This document shows, in pieces, positions 1 to 9,330 of a DNA stretch of 64,000 bases. The notes below the pieces were generated by a model. The model did not search any database, was not told the DNA's origin, and saw only the letters and a list, made by a program, of their open reading frames with translations. The number at the start of each line of letters is the position of its first letter. The first letter of the stretch is position 1. The position numbers and the translations under genes are program-made. Where the stretch lies: assembly GCA_947442255.1 (NCBI GenBank), contig CANEVO010000005.1, positions 33,956 to 97,955 on the forward strand, read 5' to 3'. This DNA comes from Opitutia bacterium. GTDB taxonomy: Bacteria > Verrucomicrobiota > Verrucomicrobiae > Opitutales > Opitutaceae.

Positions 1-261
1 GCCAGCGCCCGCGGCGTGAAGCGCGATTACGCCGAGGCGCTCTGCTGGCTGGTCCTCGCGACCAAGCGCGGTGCCGACGCCCAGGCCGAAACCGCCCTGC
101 GCCAGCATATCCAAACGATGAAACGCCCGGAGTGGACCGTCGCCGGCGAACGACGGGCGACGGAGATTGAGCAGGAGTTTGCCCGCGGCAAGGTCGCCGA
201 CTTTCTTCCGCCCCCGGAGCCATTGCTGTCCGTGCAGCCCCCGGCAGCCCCGAAGCGCTGA
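1..261 (+). CDS. Sel1-repeat (TPR-like) protein, C-terminal fragment
   Basis: The reading frame is open from the left edge of the window, so only the C-terminal ~86 residues are visible. The first residues (GVKRDYAEALCWLVLATKRG) match the second half of a Sel1 repeat: alternating small residues, then Y-x-x-A-x-x-W. After the repeat comes a helical stretch and a Pro-rich tail ending at residue P-K-R. Sel1 proteins are helical scaffolds for protein-protein contacts, often exported; whether this one has a signal peptide cannot be seen. Function beyond scaffold is unknown. Confidence 0.7.
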   Translation, partial: ASARGVKRDYAEALCWLVLATKRGADAQAETALRQHIQTMKRPEWTVAGERRATEIEQEFARGKVADFLPPPEPLLSVQPPAAPKR

Positions 262-326
262 TCGGCTGCGAATGGCGATACCAAACTTGAAGCACTTAAG
301 TTTAACCGGAAAGACGCAGAAGAACC

Positions 327-474
327 AACCGCTAATCCACGCTAATAAAGGCTAATCAATTAAATGCGTTCGAACTTCCGCAACCAGCCGCTTCACCTGA
401 TCGGTGAAGCTGAAAGCTTCGATGAATTTATTGCATCAGCTTTTTTAGCACCGATTAGCGAAGATTAGCGGTTA
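327..474. repeat. Inverted-repeat element, arms built on CGCTAATC
   Basis: The left arm at 327-356 reads AACCGCTAATCCACGCTAAT and continues with another GCTAAT unit. The right arm at 446-474, on the opposite strand, reads AACCGCTAATCTTCGCTAAT. The arms share AACCGCTAATC exactly and the next GCTAAT unit after a two-base difference. Between them sit two further hairpins. The element resembles a dispersed palindromic (MITE- or REP-like) repeat and encodes no protein. Copy number elsewhere cannot be judged from this window. Confidence 0.55.
414..446 (+). terminator. Terminator-like hairpin with T-run
   Basis: AAGCT (414-418) pairs with AGCTT (438-442), and GATG (421-424) pairs with CATC (434-437). 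A run of six T follows at 441-446. The hairpin lies about 150 bases past the Sel1 gene stop, inside the repeat element, and could end that transcript. Confidence 0.4.
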
Positions 475-625
475 ACCAACTGCGGAATTTGAGTTCAAAC
501 CGCTTTACCGCCGGCGCCACCGCGAGGCGCTCTGCAGATCGTTCGATCCGGTGAAGGCGTTCGACCCGAAATGGTTTGTCGATTGCGGCCCACCGCGGGG
601 TTCAGTTTGCTTTCCGTTCTCCGCC

Positions 626-1381
626 ATGTCCGCATCCGCTGAAATCCGCCCGTTGCCAACCGCGGCGGTTACCGTGCGCGAACCGGTGTTTCACGTCCGC
701 GGACTGGCGCGCGTTTACGGCGAGGGCTCGGCCGCCGTCACCGCGCTCGCCGGGGTCGATCTCGACCTGTACGCCGGGGAATTGATCGTGCTCCTCGGAG
801 CGTCGGGCAGCGGAAAATCCACCCTGCTCAACCAGCTCGGCGGCCTGGATTCGCCCACGGAGGGCACCCTGCTCTACCGCGGCGCCAACCTCGCGGCGTT
901 CGACGAACCGGAGCTGACGGTCTTTCGCCGGGATGCCGTGGGCTTCGTGTTTCAGGCCTACAATCTGATTCCCAGCCTCACCGCGCGCGAAAATGTCGCA
1001 CTGATCACCGAGATTTGCCGGGCGCCCATGGCGCCGGAGGAGGCGCTCGACCTCGTCGGGCTCGCCGATCGCATGGATCATTTTCCCGCCCAACTCTCCG
1101 GCGGCGAGCAACAGCGTGTCGCCATCGCCCGGGCCATCGCCAAGCGGCCGGACGTGTTGCTGTGCGACGAGCCCACCGGGGCCCTCGATTCGCGCACGGG
1201 GATCACGGTGCTCGAAGCCATCGAGCGCATCAATCGCGACATCGGCACCCTCGCGGTGATCATCACGCACAATGCCATCCTCGCGGACATGGCCGACCGG
1301 GTGTTCACGCTTTCGGACGGCCGGATCGTCAACCTGCGCACGAACCAACAGCGCGGTTCGGTGCGGGCGCTCGCGTGGTGA
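626..1381 (+). CDS. ABC transporter ATP-binding protein (MacB/LolD/DevA type)
   Basis: A 251-residue ATPase subunit that powers the FtsX-type permease encoded next. It carries Walker [10 protein letters not shown], a Q-loop ([10 protein letters not shown]), the signature [14 protein letters not shown], Walker [13 protein letters not shown] and a switch His (VIITHN). This is the pattern of the MacB/LolD/DevA branch, which handles export or extraction at the inner membrane rather than import. I chose ATG 626 because the longer reading from 551 adds 25 residues without family similarity. With the permease (1505) and HlyD-type adaptor (3936) it forms a three-gene exporter; the substrate cannot be told. 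Confidence 0.9.
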   Translation: MSASAEIRPLPTAAVTVREPVFHVRGLARVYGEGSAAVTALAGVDLDLYAGELIVLLGASGSGKSTLLNQLGGLDSPTEGTLLYRGANLAAFDEPELTVFRRDAVGFVFQAYNLIPSLTARENVALITEICRAPMAPEEALDLVGLADRMDHFPAQLSGGEQQRVAIARAIAKRPDVLLCDEPTGALDSRTGITVLEAIERINRDIGTLAVIITHNAILADMADRVFTLSDGRIVNLRTNQQRGSVRALAW

Positions 1382-1504
1382 AGTCCCCATGAATCGCACC
1401 CGCGCCGGTCGAATTAACCGCGTTCGATGCCGTCCCGCGCATGGCGTCCTGCCCATGTCGATGCAGATGACCGCGCAGCGCATCCCGCGTGCAAAAATGC
1501 GCCG

Positions 1505-3871
1505 ATGAGCCTGCTGGACCGCAAACTTCTGCGCGATCTGCGGGCGCTCAAATCGCAAGCCCTCGCGGTCGCGCTCGTAATGGCCTGCGGCCTCGCGATG
1601 ATGGTGATGACGCGCTCGTTGATCCTCTCACTCGCGACAACGCGAGACACGTACTACGAGCACCATCGCTTCGCCGAGATTTTTGCGCGCCTCAAACGCG
1701 CCCCCGAAGCGGTGCGGTATCAGCTCGCCGCGATTCCCGGCGTAGCCGCCGTGGAAACGGGCATCGCCGCGCAGGTCACCCTGGACGTGCCCGGGCTCGC
1801 GGAACCGGCCGTCGGGCTGATCAACTCGATTCCGGAGCGCGGTGCCGCCGTCCTGAACCGGCTCTACGTTCGCAGCGGCCGGCTGCCGCTGGGCGGCGCG
1901 GCGCGGCGCGAAATCGCCGTGAGCGAGGCGTTCGCCGACACGCACGGGCTCAAGCCGGGCGGCGTGGTCGCCGCCGTGCTCAACGGCCGCAAACAAACCT
2001 TTCACCTGTCCGGCATCGTGCTGTCCCCCGAGTTTGTCTTCGAGGCCCCGCCTGGAGCCGCGCTGCCGGACAACAAGACCTACGGCGTGTTCTGGATGCC
2101 TTACAAGGAACTCGCGACGGCTTTCCAGCTCTACGGCGCCTTCAATTCGGTCGCCCTCACCCTCACCCCGGGGGCATCGGAACGGGAAGTGATCGCTGCG
2201 GTGAATCGCGTGCTCGCACCCTACGGCTGCCGCGGCGCGTACGGACGGATCGACCATCCCTCGAACCGCCGGGTCGACGACGAAATCCGTGTGTTGGAAG
2301 GACTCTCGATCGCGTTTCCGCTCGTGTTCCTGAGCGTCGCGGCGTTCATGACGAACTCGGTGATGAGCCGGCAGGTGGCGCTGCAGCGCGAGCAGATCGC
2401 GATGCTGAAAGCGTGCGGTTTCAGCAATGCGGAGGTCGGCGCGCACTATTTCAAATTTTCCCTCGCCATCGTTGGCGTCGGCGTCCTCGTCGGCGCGGTC
2501 GGCGGCACGGTGCTCGGGCGGAAACTCGTGGAGATGTACCATCTTTTTTTCCGGTTTCCCCAGCTGGATTTTCTACTGGATACGCGCGTACTGGTCTCAG
2601 CCGCCATCGTGAGCGCACTCGCGGCCTTCGCCGGGGTTGCCGGGGCCGTGCGGCGCGCCGTCCGCCTGCCGCCGGCCGAAGCGATGCGCCCCGAGGCGCC
2701 GGCGAGCTACCGGCCGGTCTTTGTCGAGCGCCTCGGGATCGCCCGCTGGTTCAGCGCCTCGTTTCGCATGGCGCTCCGCAACATCCAGCGGCGGCCGGTA
2801 CGCAGCGGACTCACCTGCCTTGCCCTTTCCCTCGCCACGGGAATCTTGATCGTGCCCAATTCGTTTCGCGACGGGATCGACTACGTGATCGATTTTCAAT
2901 GGGACGTCGTGCAACGGCAGACCGTCACGCTCTCCCTGGTCGAACCGGAGGCCGCGCGTTCGCTCGCTGATTTCAAGCATCTGCCCGGAGTCGTGCACGC
3001 GGAGCCGTTTCGTTTTGTGCCGGTGGAACTACGCGCCGGCCCGATCACCCGCCGGCTGATGATCCAGGGCTTGCCGGAACGCGGCACACTCAGCCGCGTC
3101 ATCGACGCGCAGCCCCGGCAACTGTCGCTTCCGCCGCGCGGCATCGTGATGTCCGCCAAACTCGCCGATGTACTACAGGTGCGACCCGGCGACCACGTCA
3201 TCGCACGCGTGCTCGAAGGACGGGAACGCGAGCTGACCGTGCCCGTGGTCGGCCTCGCCGAGGATTTTGCGGGCACCGCCGCCTACATGGAACTGCACGC
3301 GCTCAACCGCCTGCTGCTCGAGGGCGACACGATCAGCGGCGCCCACGTCGTGGTCGAGGCGGGCCGTTGGAGCGAATTCCTCAAGGCAGTCAAGAACACC
3401 CCGCGACTCGCGGGCTGCGTGATCAAGAATTCAATCCGCGAAGGCTTCCGCAAGACCACGGGTGAAAGCATCGGGCTGCTCCAAAAAATGTACATGATGT
3501 TCGCGACGATCGTGGCCTTTGGCATCATTTATAACAGCGCCCGCATCTCGCTTTCGGAGCGCGCCCGCGAACTCGCCACGCTCCGCGTACTTGGATTCAG
3601 CCGCGGCGAAGTGGGCGCCGTGCTCGTGGGCGAACTCGTATTGCTGACGCTGGCGGCCCTGCCGCTTGGTCTGGTGCTGGGCTCCGGGTTTGCGCGGGGC
3701 ATTTTGCAGGCGGTGAACACGGAAACCGTGCGCCTGCCCCTCGTTCTCACGGTGTCCAATTATGCCTTTGCCGTGCTCGTCGTCGCGGTCGCGTCGGCGC
3801 TTTCGGCGTTGTTTGCCGCGCGCAAGCTTGCCGATATCGATCTGGTCAGTGCGTTGAAGGCGCTCGATTGA
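1505..3871 (+). CDS. ABC transporter permease, FtsX/MacB family
   Basis: A 788-residue inner-membrane permease. One N-terminal membrane helix is followed by a large periplasmic domain (roughly residues 40-250), a cluster of membrane helices (about 270-390), a second periplasmic domain and a C-terminal FtsX-like helix block ending in LVSALKALD. The duplicated layout (two FtsX domains in one chain) fits the family whose ATPase is encoded just upstream. Met at 1505 directly precedes SLLDRKLLRDL, a typical cytoplasmic start; the 26 residues before it look non-coding. It should work with the adaptor at 3936 as a periplasm-spanning exporter. Confidence 0.88.
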   Translation: MSLLDRKLLRDLRALKSQALAVALVMACGLAMMVMTRSLILSLATTRDTYYEHHRFAEIFARLKRAPEAVRYQLAAIPGVAAVETGIAAQVTLDVPGLAEPAVGLINSIPERGAAVLNRLYVRSGRLPLGGAARREIAVSEAFADTHGLKPGGVVAAVLNGRKQTFHLSGIVLSPEFVFEAPPGAALPDNKTYGVFWMPYKELATAFQLYGAFNSVALTLTPGASEREVIAAVNRVLAPYGCRGAYGRIDHPSNRRVDDEIRVLEGLSIAFPLVFLSVAAFMTNSVMSRQVALQREQIAMLKACGFSNAEVGAHYFKFSLAIVGVGVLVGAVGGTVLGRKLVEMYHLFFRFPQLDFLLDTRVLVSAAIVSALAAFAGVAGAVRRAVRLPPAEAMRPEAPASYRPVFVERLGIARWFSASFRMALRNIQRRPVRSGLTCLALSLATGILIVPNSFRDGIDYVIDFQWDVVQRQTVTLSLVEPEAARSLADFKHLPGVVHAEPFRFVPVELRAGPITRRLMIQGLPERGTLSRVIDAQPRQLSLPPRGIVMSAKLADVLQVRPGDHVIARVLEGRERELTVPVVGLAEDFAGTAAYMELHALNRLLLEGDTISGAHVVVEAGRWSEFLKAVKNTPRLAGCVIKNSIREGFRKTTGESIGLLQKMYMMFATIVAFGIIYNSARISLSERARELATLRVLGFSRGEVGAVLVGELVLLTLAALPLGLVLGSGFARGILQAVNTETVRLPLVLTVSNYAFAVLVVAVASALSALFAARKLADIDLVSALKALD

Positions 3872-3935
3872 AGCCGTTTCCGCCATCGCGAACCCTCCAC
3901 GCAATCCGGCCTGATCCGCGATTCCTCCCTCCTTC

Positions 3936-5210
3936 ATGAAACCCTTCCCCCCTGCCCCGCCCACCGCCAAAAAATTCGCTGCCTCCGGCTGGCGCCGGCG
4001 GTTGCCGTGGTTGGGCGGAGCGGTCCTCGTCGCCCTGATCGTCGCCGGGCTCTGGCCGCGCGCCGTGCCGGTGGAATCGGGCACGGTGAAACGCGGGCCG
4101 CTCGTGGTCACGGTCGATCAGGAGGGCATGACCCGGGTAAAAAATCGTTACGTGGTGTCGGCACCGGTGGCAGGCCAGCTGCGACGCATCGAATGGAAAG
4201 CGGGCGCGGAAGTCATCGCGGGGAAAACGGTTCTCGCCGTGCTCGAGCCCGGCAACGTGGATTTTCTCGACGCCCGCTCGCAAGCGCAGGCCGAGGCGCG
4301 GGTACGGGCCGCCGAGGCCGCCCGCGACGCCGCCACCGCACGTTCGGCCCGGGCCACCGCCACCGCCCGGATGTCGACCGCTGAATTCGATCGGACAAAA
4401 CGACTCCGGGAGCAAAAGGTGCTTTCCGCGCAGGAATACGAGGCCGCCGAGATGCGGGCCGAAACCGCCAGTCAGGATGTGCGGGCCGCCGAGTTTGCCC
4501 TCAAGGTCGCGGAGTTCGAACTCCAGCAAGCGCAAGCCCTGCTCATCCGGGGGCAGCCAGTTTCACCGGGATCGGACCAGCCGCGGAATTCGGGCGCGGA
4601 GCCATTGGTCCTGACGTCCCCCGTCAGCGGGCATATCCTCCGCGTGTTGCAAGAAAGCGCACGGGTCGTGCCAGCTGGTTTTCCCCTGCTGGAAGTGGGC
4701 GCCGCCACGGATCTGGAATTACGCATCGAAGTCCTCTCGCGCGACGGCGTGGCGATCCGCCCGGGTGCGCGCGTGATGCTGGAGCAATGGGGCGGCCCGG
4801 AGCCGCTGGCGGCGCGGGTGCGGCTCGTGGAGCCGTCCGCCTTCACCAAGATTTCCGCGCTGGGCGTCGAGGAACAGCGCGTTTACGTGATCGCCGACTT
4901 CACCGATGCCATCGAGCGGCGCCCCACCCTCGGCGATGCCTATCGCGTCGAGGCGCGCGTCGTCACTTGGGAGAATCCGGCGGCCCTGCAAGCGCCGTCC
5001 GGCGCGCTGTTTCAACGCGGCGGAGCCTGGCAGGCCTTCGTGGCCGAAGGCGGCCGGGCCCGGTTGCGCACAGTTACGCCCGGTCGCGGCAACGGCATCG
5101 CCACCGAAATCCTCGACGGTCTGCGGGAGGGCGACCAGGTGGTGGTTTACCCCGGAGACAAGGTGGCCGATGGCACCCGGGTTTCCCCCCTGGTGATTAA
5201 CGCCCGCTGA
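3936..5210 (+). CDS. HlyD/MacA-type periplasmic adaptor (membrane fusion protein)
   Basis: A 424-residue adaptor linking an inner-membrane pump to an outer-membrane channel. A basic N-terminus and one membrane anchor (about 22-42) are followed by a lipoyl/barrel-sandwich half (VSAPVAGQLRRIEWKAGAEV), a long Ala/Glu/Arg-rich coiled-coil hairpin (about 110-200), the second lipoyl half (LTSPVSGHILRV) and a beta-barrel region. It lies 64 bases after the permease, in the same direction, completing an ATPase-permease-adaptor set of DevBCA/MacAB type. No outer-membrane TolC partner is present nearby. Confidence 0.85.
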   Translation: MKPFPPAPPTAKKFAASGWRRRLPWLGGAVLVALIVAGLWPRAVPVESGTVKRGPLVVTVDQEGMTRVKNRYVVSAPVAGQLRRIEWKAGAEVIAGKTVLAVLEPGNVDFLDARSQAQAEARVRAAEAARDAATARSARATATARMSTAEFDRTKRLREQKVLSAQEYEAAEMRAETASQDVRAAEFALKVAEFELQQAQALLIRGQPVSPGSDQPRNSGAEPLVLTSPVSGHILRVLQESARVVPAGFPLLEVGAATDLELRIEVLSRDGVAIRPGARVMLEQWGGPEPLAARVRLVEPSAFTKISALGVEEQRVYVIADFTDAIERRPTLGDAYRVEARVVTWENPAALQAPSGALFQRGGAWQAFVAEGGRARLRTVTPGRGNGIATEILDGLREGDQVVVYPGDKVADGTRVSPLVINAR

Positions 5211-5312
5211 GACGCGCCGCACCCGCGGGGAGACGCGGCCCGCCGAAAGGGCACGGCGTGCGGGGGCATTTGACTTGCCCGCACGAGGCCGGAAGGGTTT
5301 CCGGTCCCCTCC

Positions 5313-6668
5313 ATGCCGCACCATGCCGACACGATTGCCGCCCTCGCCACCCCGGTGGGCACGGCCGCGCTCGCCGTCCTGCGCATAAGCGGACCGGATA
5401 CGAGTCGGATCACCGCGGAGATTTGTCCCTCGCTCCCACCCCGGCAGGTACGCCATGCGGATTATCGCGACCGGCACGACCGGCTGGTGGACGACGTGGT
5501 CGTCACGTTCTTCCAAGGACCACGATCGTACACCGGGGAGGACGCGCTGGAGATTTCCTGCCACGGCAACCCGTTCATCGCACAGCGAATCCTTGAGGAC
5601 CTCTTTGCCCGCGGCTGCCGGCCGGCCGAGCCGGGGGAATTCACGCAGCGGGCCTTTCTCAACGGCCGGATGGATCTCAGCCAGGCCGAGGCGGTGATGG
5701 ACTTGATCCATGCCCGCAGCGAGCGAGCTCTCACCGCCGCCCAGCAACAGTTGCGCGGGGCCCTCGGCCACCGCATGAATGCCCTGGTGGAGGCGCTGCT
5801 CGGCGTCCTGGCGCGGGTGGAGGCCTACATCGACTTTCCCGACGAGGATCTGCCCCCGGAAGACCAGGGCGCCGTCGCCGCCGAGATCAAGCGGATGGCT
5901 CGTGAATCCGAACGCCTGCTCGCGACGAGCCACTATGGGGAACTCCTGCGCGACGGCATCAAGACCGTGATCGTCGGCGCACCCAACGTGGGCAAAAGCA
6001 GCCTGCTCAACCGACTGGTGGGTCGCGAGCGGGCGCTGGTGAGCCCGGAGCCGGGCACCACGCGTGATTTCATCGAAGAGCGAATCATCGTGGGGCCGCA
6101 CTGCCTCCGCATCATTGACACCGCCGGTCTGAACGCCTCCCCCGCCCCGCTCGAAAAACTCGGCATGGATAAAACGCTCGAACGGCTGGCGGAGGCTGAC
6201 CTCTTTCTCGTGGTGGCCGACGCCACCCGGCCCGCCGACGCGCTGCCGGAGGAATTGCTTTCCTGGATACGACCGGATCGGACCCTGGGGGTTCTGAATA
6301 AAATCGATGCGGCACCGGCGGCCCGGCCGCCGGAAGCCCTGCCTGGGGCGACAGAATGGGTGCGTGTATCGGCGATGACCGGCACCGGGATCGAGGAGCT
6401 CATCCGCCGTATCGTCGCCCGGGCCGACGCGTTTCAGCCGCTCGTCGGAGATGAAGTCATCGCCATCAATGCCCGCCATGCCCATGCCTTGCGCGCGGCG
6501 CAGGAAGGGCTTCAACGCGCCCTCGCCAAAGTCGAATCCGACGGGCCGGTGGAGCTCCTCGCCAGCGATCTCCGGACTGTGCTCGCGGCTTATGAGGAAA
6601 TTCTGGGAAAAGTGGACAATGAGCGGATGCTCGACCAACTCTTTGCCTCTTTTTGTATCGGGAAATAG
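5313..6668 (+). CDS. mnmE: tRNA uridine-5-carboxymethylaminomethyl GTPase MnmE
   Basis: MnmE (451 residues) works with MnmG to install the cmnm5/nm5 group at U34 of tRNAs. The N-terminal tetrahydrofolate-binding domain begins DTIAALATPVGTAALAVLRI. A helical domain is interrupted by the G domain, whose P-loop GAPNVGKSS lies at about residues 222-230, with DTAGL (G3) and NKID (G4). The protein ends in the invariant C-I-G-K. Its partner mnmG follows 44 bases downstream, which supports co-transcription. Confidence 0.97.
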   Translation: MPHHADTIAALATPVGTAALAVLRISGPDTSRITAEICPSLPPRQVRHADYRDRHDRLVDDVVVTFFQGPRSYTGEDALEISCHGNPFIAQRILEDLFARGCRPAEPGEFTQRAFLNGRMDLSQAEAVMDLIHARSERALTAAQQQLRGALGHRMNALVEALLGVLARVEAYIDFPDEDLPPEDQGAVAAEIKRMARESERLLATSHYGELLRDGIKTVIVGAPNVGKSSLLNRLVGRERALVSPEPGTTRDFIEERIIVGPHCLRIIDTAGLNASPAPLEKLGMDKTLERLAEADLFLVVADATRPADALPEELLSWIRPDRTLGVLNKIDAAPAARPPEALPGATEWVRVSAMTGTGIEELIRRIVARADAFQPLVGDEVIAINARHAHALRAAQEGLQRALAKVESDGPVELLASDLRTVLAAYEEILGKVDNERMLDQLFASFCIGK

Positions 6669-6712
6669 GCGAAGAGCGATCGCTTCAGCCGCCCAGATAA
6701 AGATTTATAACA

Positions 6713-8581
6713 TTGATTTACAACGATTTAAAGTTTGATGTCATCGTCTGCGGCGCGGGCCACGCCGGAGTTGAGGCCGCATTGGCAGCCGCACGGATGG
6801 GCGCCTCTACCCTACTCCTGACCGGCAATATCGATTCGATTGCCCAGATGAGCTGTAACCCGGCCATTGGTGGCCAAGCTAAGGGGCAAATGGTCCGCGA
6901 GATCGATGCGCTCGGGGGCGAGATGGCCATCAACACCGATGTCACGGCGATTCAATTCAGACTTCTCAATGAGTCCAAAGGCGCAGCCGTTCAATCGCCG
7001 CGCGCCCAATGCGACAAGAAAGCCTATCAGTTCCGGCTCAAACATACGCTGGAGCTGCAAGACGATCTTCAGGTATTCCAAGCCTTGGTCACGAGCCTCA
7101 TTTTCGAACACAATCGGGTTGTTGGTTGCCGGACAAATCTCGACATCGAATTTCGGGCTCCGGCGGTGGTCGTTACCACCGGGACATTTCTACGCGGCCT
7201 GATGCACATTGGTCAGAATAAAAATGAAGGCGGACGTTTGGGCGATTTCAGCGCAAAGACCCTCTCAGCAAGCCTGCAGGAGGCCGGCATAGAACTTCGC
7301 CGATTGAAGACCGGAACTCCGCCACGGTTGCTCGGGCGAAGCCTCAATTTCAGCAAGATGGAGGAACAACGCGGCGATCCGGACCCGACATTCTTTGCCT
7401 TCCACGATACCCGAGACCCCGAGAATCTGTTCCACGTGGAACATACCGGCGAACAGCGCTTGGGATGGAGCCCCGGATGTGAACAAGTTTCGTGCTGGAT
7501 GACTTACACAACGCAAGAGACGGCTCAGATCGTCCGGGACAACCTTCATCTCTCGGCAATGTATAGCGGTGAGATTGAGGGCGTGGGGCCAAGGTATTGC
7601 CCAAGTATCGAGGATAAATTCGTTCGCTTTGCCGACAAGCCCCGGCACCTGCTTTTCCTCGAACCCGAGGGCCGGACGACCAACGAATTTTATGTGAATG
7701 GCTTGTCAACAAGTTTGCCGTTCGACGTTCAGCTCCGCATGGTCCACAGCATCCCGGGCCTTGAAAAGGCCGTCTTACTGCGGCCGGCCTATGCCGTCGA
7801 ATACGACTTTGCGCCGCCTACGCAGCTTTATCCCACGCTTGAGTCAAAGAAGGTCGAGGGGTTGTTTTTTGCCGGACAGATCAACGGCACGTCAGGCTAC
7901 GAGGAAGCCGCCGTGCAGGGCTTGGTCGCGGGCGTAAATGCCGTAAATAAGGGGAGGGGAACGGCTCCGATGCTGATCCAGCGGCACGAAGGCTACACGG
8001 GCGTCCTCATCGACGACTTGGTCACTAAGGGCACAAATGAGCCCTATCGGATGTTTACCAGCCGGGCCGAACACCGGCTGCTCTTTAACCACGCTAGTGC
8101 CGAACTCCGTCTGGCTCACCATGCCGAGAAGCACGGGCTCGTTTCGAAGCCCCGGCTCGAGCGTATCGCGGCCAAAAGAAAAGCGATCACCGATTGGATT
8201 AAACGGCTGGAAACCACCCGGGGCCCAACTGGAACATGGGCGGAAATGATACGACGAGATCGAACCACCATCCTTCCACAAGATTTTACTGAACAGCCAC
8301 GGGCCGTGCGCGACGAGGTGATCTATCGTGTCAGTTACCAAGGCTATCTGGCACGCGAGGAGCGGCAGATCGAGAAGCTTTCACGGATCGAAGGGATTCG
8401 AATACCGAAATCGCTTAATTTTCTATCTATAAGTGGCTTAAGAAAAGAAAGCGCCTTGAAACTCACTGATATGCAACCGATGACGCTCGGCCAGGCGAGT
8501 CGCATTAGCGGGGTAAATCCAGCCGACATCATGGTCCTGTTGATTACCATTGAAGCGGGCAGGGGAAGAGAGGCGACCTAA
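6713..8581 (+). CDS. mnmG: tRNA uridine-5-carboxymethylaminomethyl synthesis FAD enzyme MnmG (GidA)
   Basis: MnmG (622 residues) is the FAD partner of MnmE. It has the dinucleotide fold [17 protein letters not shown] near the N-terminus, [20 protein letters not shown], the second nucleotide signature TGTFLRG, and the C-terminal helical domain that contacts MnmE and tRNA. The start is a TTG at 6713; no ATG in frame fits the conserved [11 protein letters not shown] start. The coding DNA is visibly less GC-rich than flanking genes. A segment around residues 230-250 looks longer than in typical MnmG proteins and contains the parS-like palindrome at 7428-7443. Confidence 0.96.
   Translation: MIYNDLKFDVIVCGAGHAGVEAALAAARMGASTLLLTGNIDSIAQMSCNPAIGGQAKGQMVREIDALGGEMAINTDVTAIQFRLLNESKGAAVQSPRAQCDKKAYQFRLKHTLELQDDLQVFQALVTSLIFEHNRVVGCRTNLDIEFRAPAVVVTTGTFLRGLMHIGQNKNEGGRLGDFSAKTLSASLQEAGIELRRLKTGTPPRLLGRSLNFSKMEEQRGDPDPTFFAFHDTRDPENLFHVEHTGEQRLGWSPGCEQVSCWMTYTTQETAQIVRDNLHLSAMYSGEIEGVGPRYCPSIEDKFVRFADKPRHLLFLEPEGRTTNEFYVNGLSTSLPFDVQLRMVHSIPGLEKAVLLRPAYAVEYDFAPPTQLYPTLESKKVEGLFFAGQINGTSGYEEAAVQGLVAGVNAVNKGRGTAPMLIQRHEGYTGVLIDDLVTKGTNEPYRMFTSRAEHRLLFNHASAELRLAHHAEKHGLVSKPRLERIAAKRKAITDWIKRLETTRGPTGTWAEMIRRDRTTILPQDFTEQPRAVRDEVIYRVSYQGYLAREERQIEKLSRIEGIRIPKSLNFLSISGLRKESALKLTDMQPMTLGQASRISGVNPADIMVLLITIEAGRGREAT
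7428..7443. other. parS-like ParB-binding palindrome inside mnmG
   Basis: TGTTCCACGTGGAACA is a perfect 16-base palindrome. It matches the known chromosomal parS pattern (GTT-N-CACGTG-N-AAC) and is the same type of site as in pseudomonads. It overlaps codons 239-244 of mnmG (reading L-F-H-V-E-H). parS sites cluster near the replication origin and load ParB for chromosome segregation. parA/parB are not in this window. I saw no second perfect copy here. Confidence 0.7.
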
Positions 8582-8582
8582 C

Positions 8583-9227
8583 GTGGAAGAGGGCACCCCC
8601 AGTCGGGAATATCTCGGCATCTTGGCTGAGCGCCGAATGGCGTTGGCCCGCGAACTCGACGCCGCATTGGACGGGGCGACCGAGTTCGTCTGGGAACTCG
8701 GCAGCGGCCACGGCCACTTTCTCGCCGCCTATGCCGCCGCTCATCCAACCGTGTGTTGCATCGGAGTCGATATTGTCAGCGAACGGATCGAACGGGCGCG
8801 CCGCAAACGCGATCGCGCCCGGCTTACCAACCTTCATTTTCTGCGAACGGAAGGCCGGCTCTTCCTCGAAACCCTGCCGCCCACGACGCGAATCCGTGAT
8901 GCCTTCATTCTTTTCCCCGATCCATGGCCGAAATCACGGCACCACAAGCATAGAATAATACAACAATCTTTTCTTCAGCAGCTTGCATCACACGCTACTT
9001 TTGATTGCCGCTTGATTTTCCGCACCGATTTCGCGCCGTATTTCGAGGCGGCCCGAGCGACCGTGACCGCGAATGATCAATGGAAATTGACCGACGAACC
9101 CTGGCCTTTCGAGGCAGAAACCGTGTTTCAGAATCGCGCCCCAACTCACCATTCTTTGGTCGCCCGCCGGAGGCCGTCATTTCCACCGGCCATTAGCCCT
9201 CCCGCCCAAAAAGACGTTGAACCTTAA
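8583..9227 (+). CDS. trmB: tRNA (guanine-N7-)-methyltransferase TrmB
   Basis: A SAM-dependent methyltransferase making m7G46 in tRNA. It has the SAM motif WELGSGHGHFLAAYA, an acidic loop (GVDIVSERIERARRK) and the family signature AFILFPDPWPKSRHHKHRI. It gives about 214 residues from GTG 8583, which has a purine-rich GGGGAAGAGAGG ahead of it at good spacing. An ATG at 8550 would overlap mnmG by 32 bases and lacks such a site. The stop of mnmG is one base upstream, so translational coupling is likely. Confidence 0.93.
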   Translation: MEEGTPSREYLGILAERRMALARELDAALDGATEFVWELGSGHGHFLAAYAAAHPTVCCIGVDIVSERIERARRKRDRARLTNLHFLRTEGRLFLETLPPTTRIRDAFILFPDPWPKSRHHKHRIIQQSFLQQLASHATFDCRLIFRTDFAPYFEAARATVTANDQWKLTDEPWPFEAETVFQNRAPTHHSLVARRRPSFPPAISPPAQKDVEP

Positions 9228-9269
9228 TTGATCAGGGGGCCAAAGCAGCCGGCCATTTCCAAGGTTGAC

Positions 9270-9286
9270 GGGGGGGCGGGGGGTGG
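9270..9286 (+). other. G-run upstream of the ATP synthase operon
   Basis: Seven G, one C, six G, one T and two G follow one another in the 103-base gap between trmB and atpB, about 45 bases before the atpB start. It could fold or pause polymerase, but no function is shown by the sequence alone. A TTGACG hexamer sits just before it, without a clear -10 partner. Confidence 0.35.
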
Positions 9287-9330
9287 CCTTTCCTCCCCGT
9301 TCCTCTTCTTTTCACTTGCATCGCGCGCGC

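Larger units (their letters stand above)
262..625. other. Non-coding spacer with palindromic repeats
   Basis: No convincing gene lies here. The spacer is visibly more AT-rich than its surroundings and carries an inverted-repeat element (327-474), an 8-bp perfect hairpin (390-397 against 403-410, loop of five bases) and a terminator-like stem. An upstream start at 551 is possible for the next gene, but those 25 residues show no family resemblance. Confidence 0.6.

Noticed and set aside
602..1558. Long open frame on the minus strand opposite the ABC transporter ATPase
   Set aside because: It is antisense to a gene with all ABC motifs, is rich in Arg/His/Gly typical of frames in GC-rich DNA, and shows no family resemblance.
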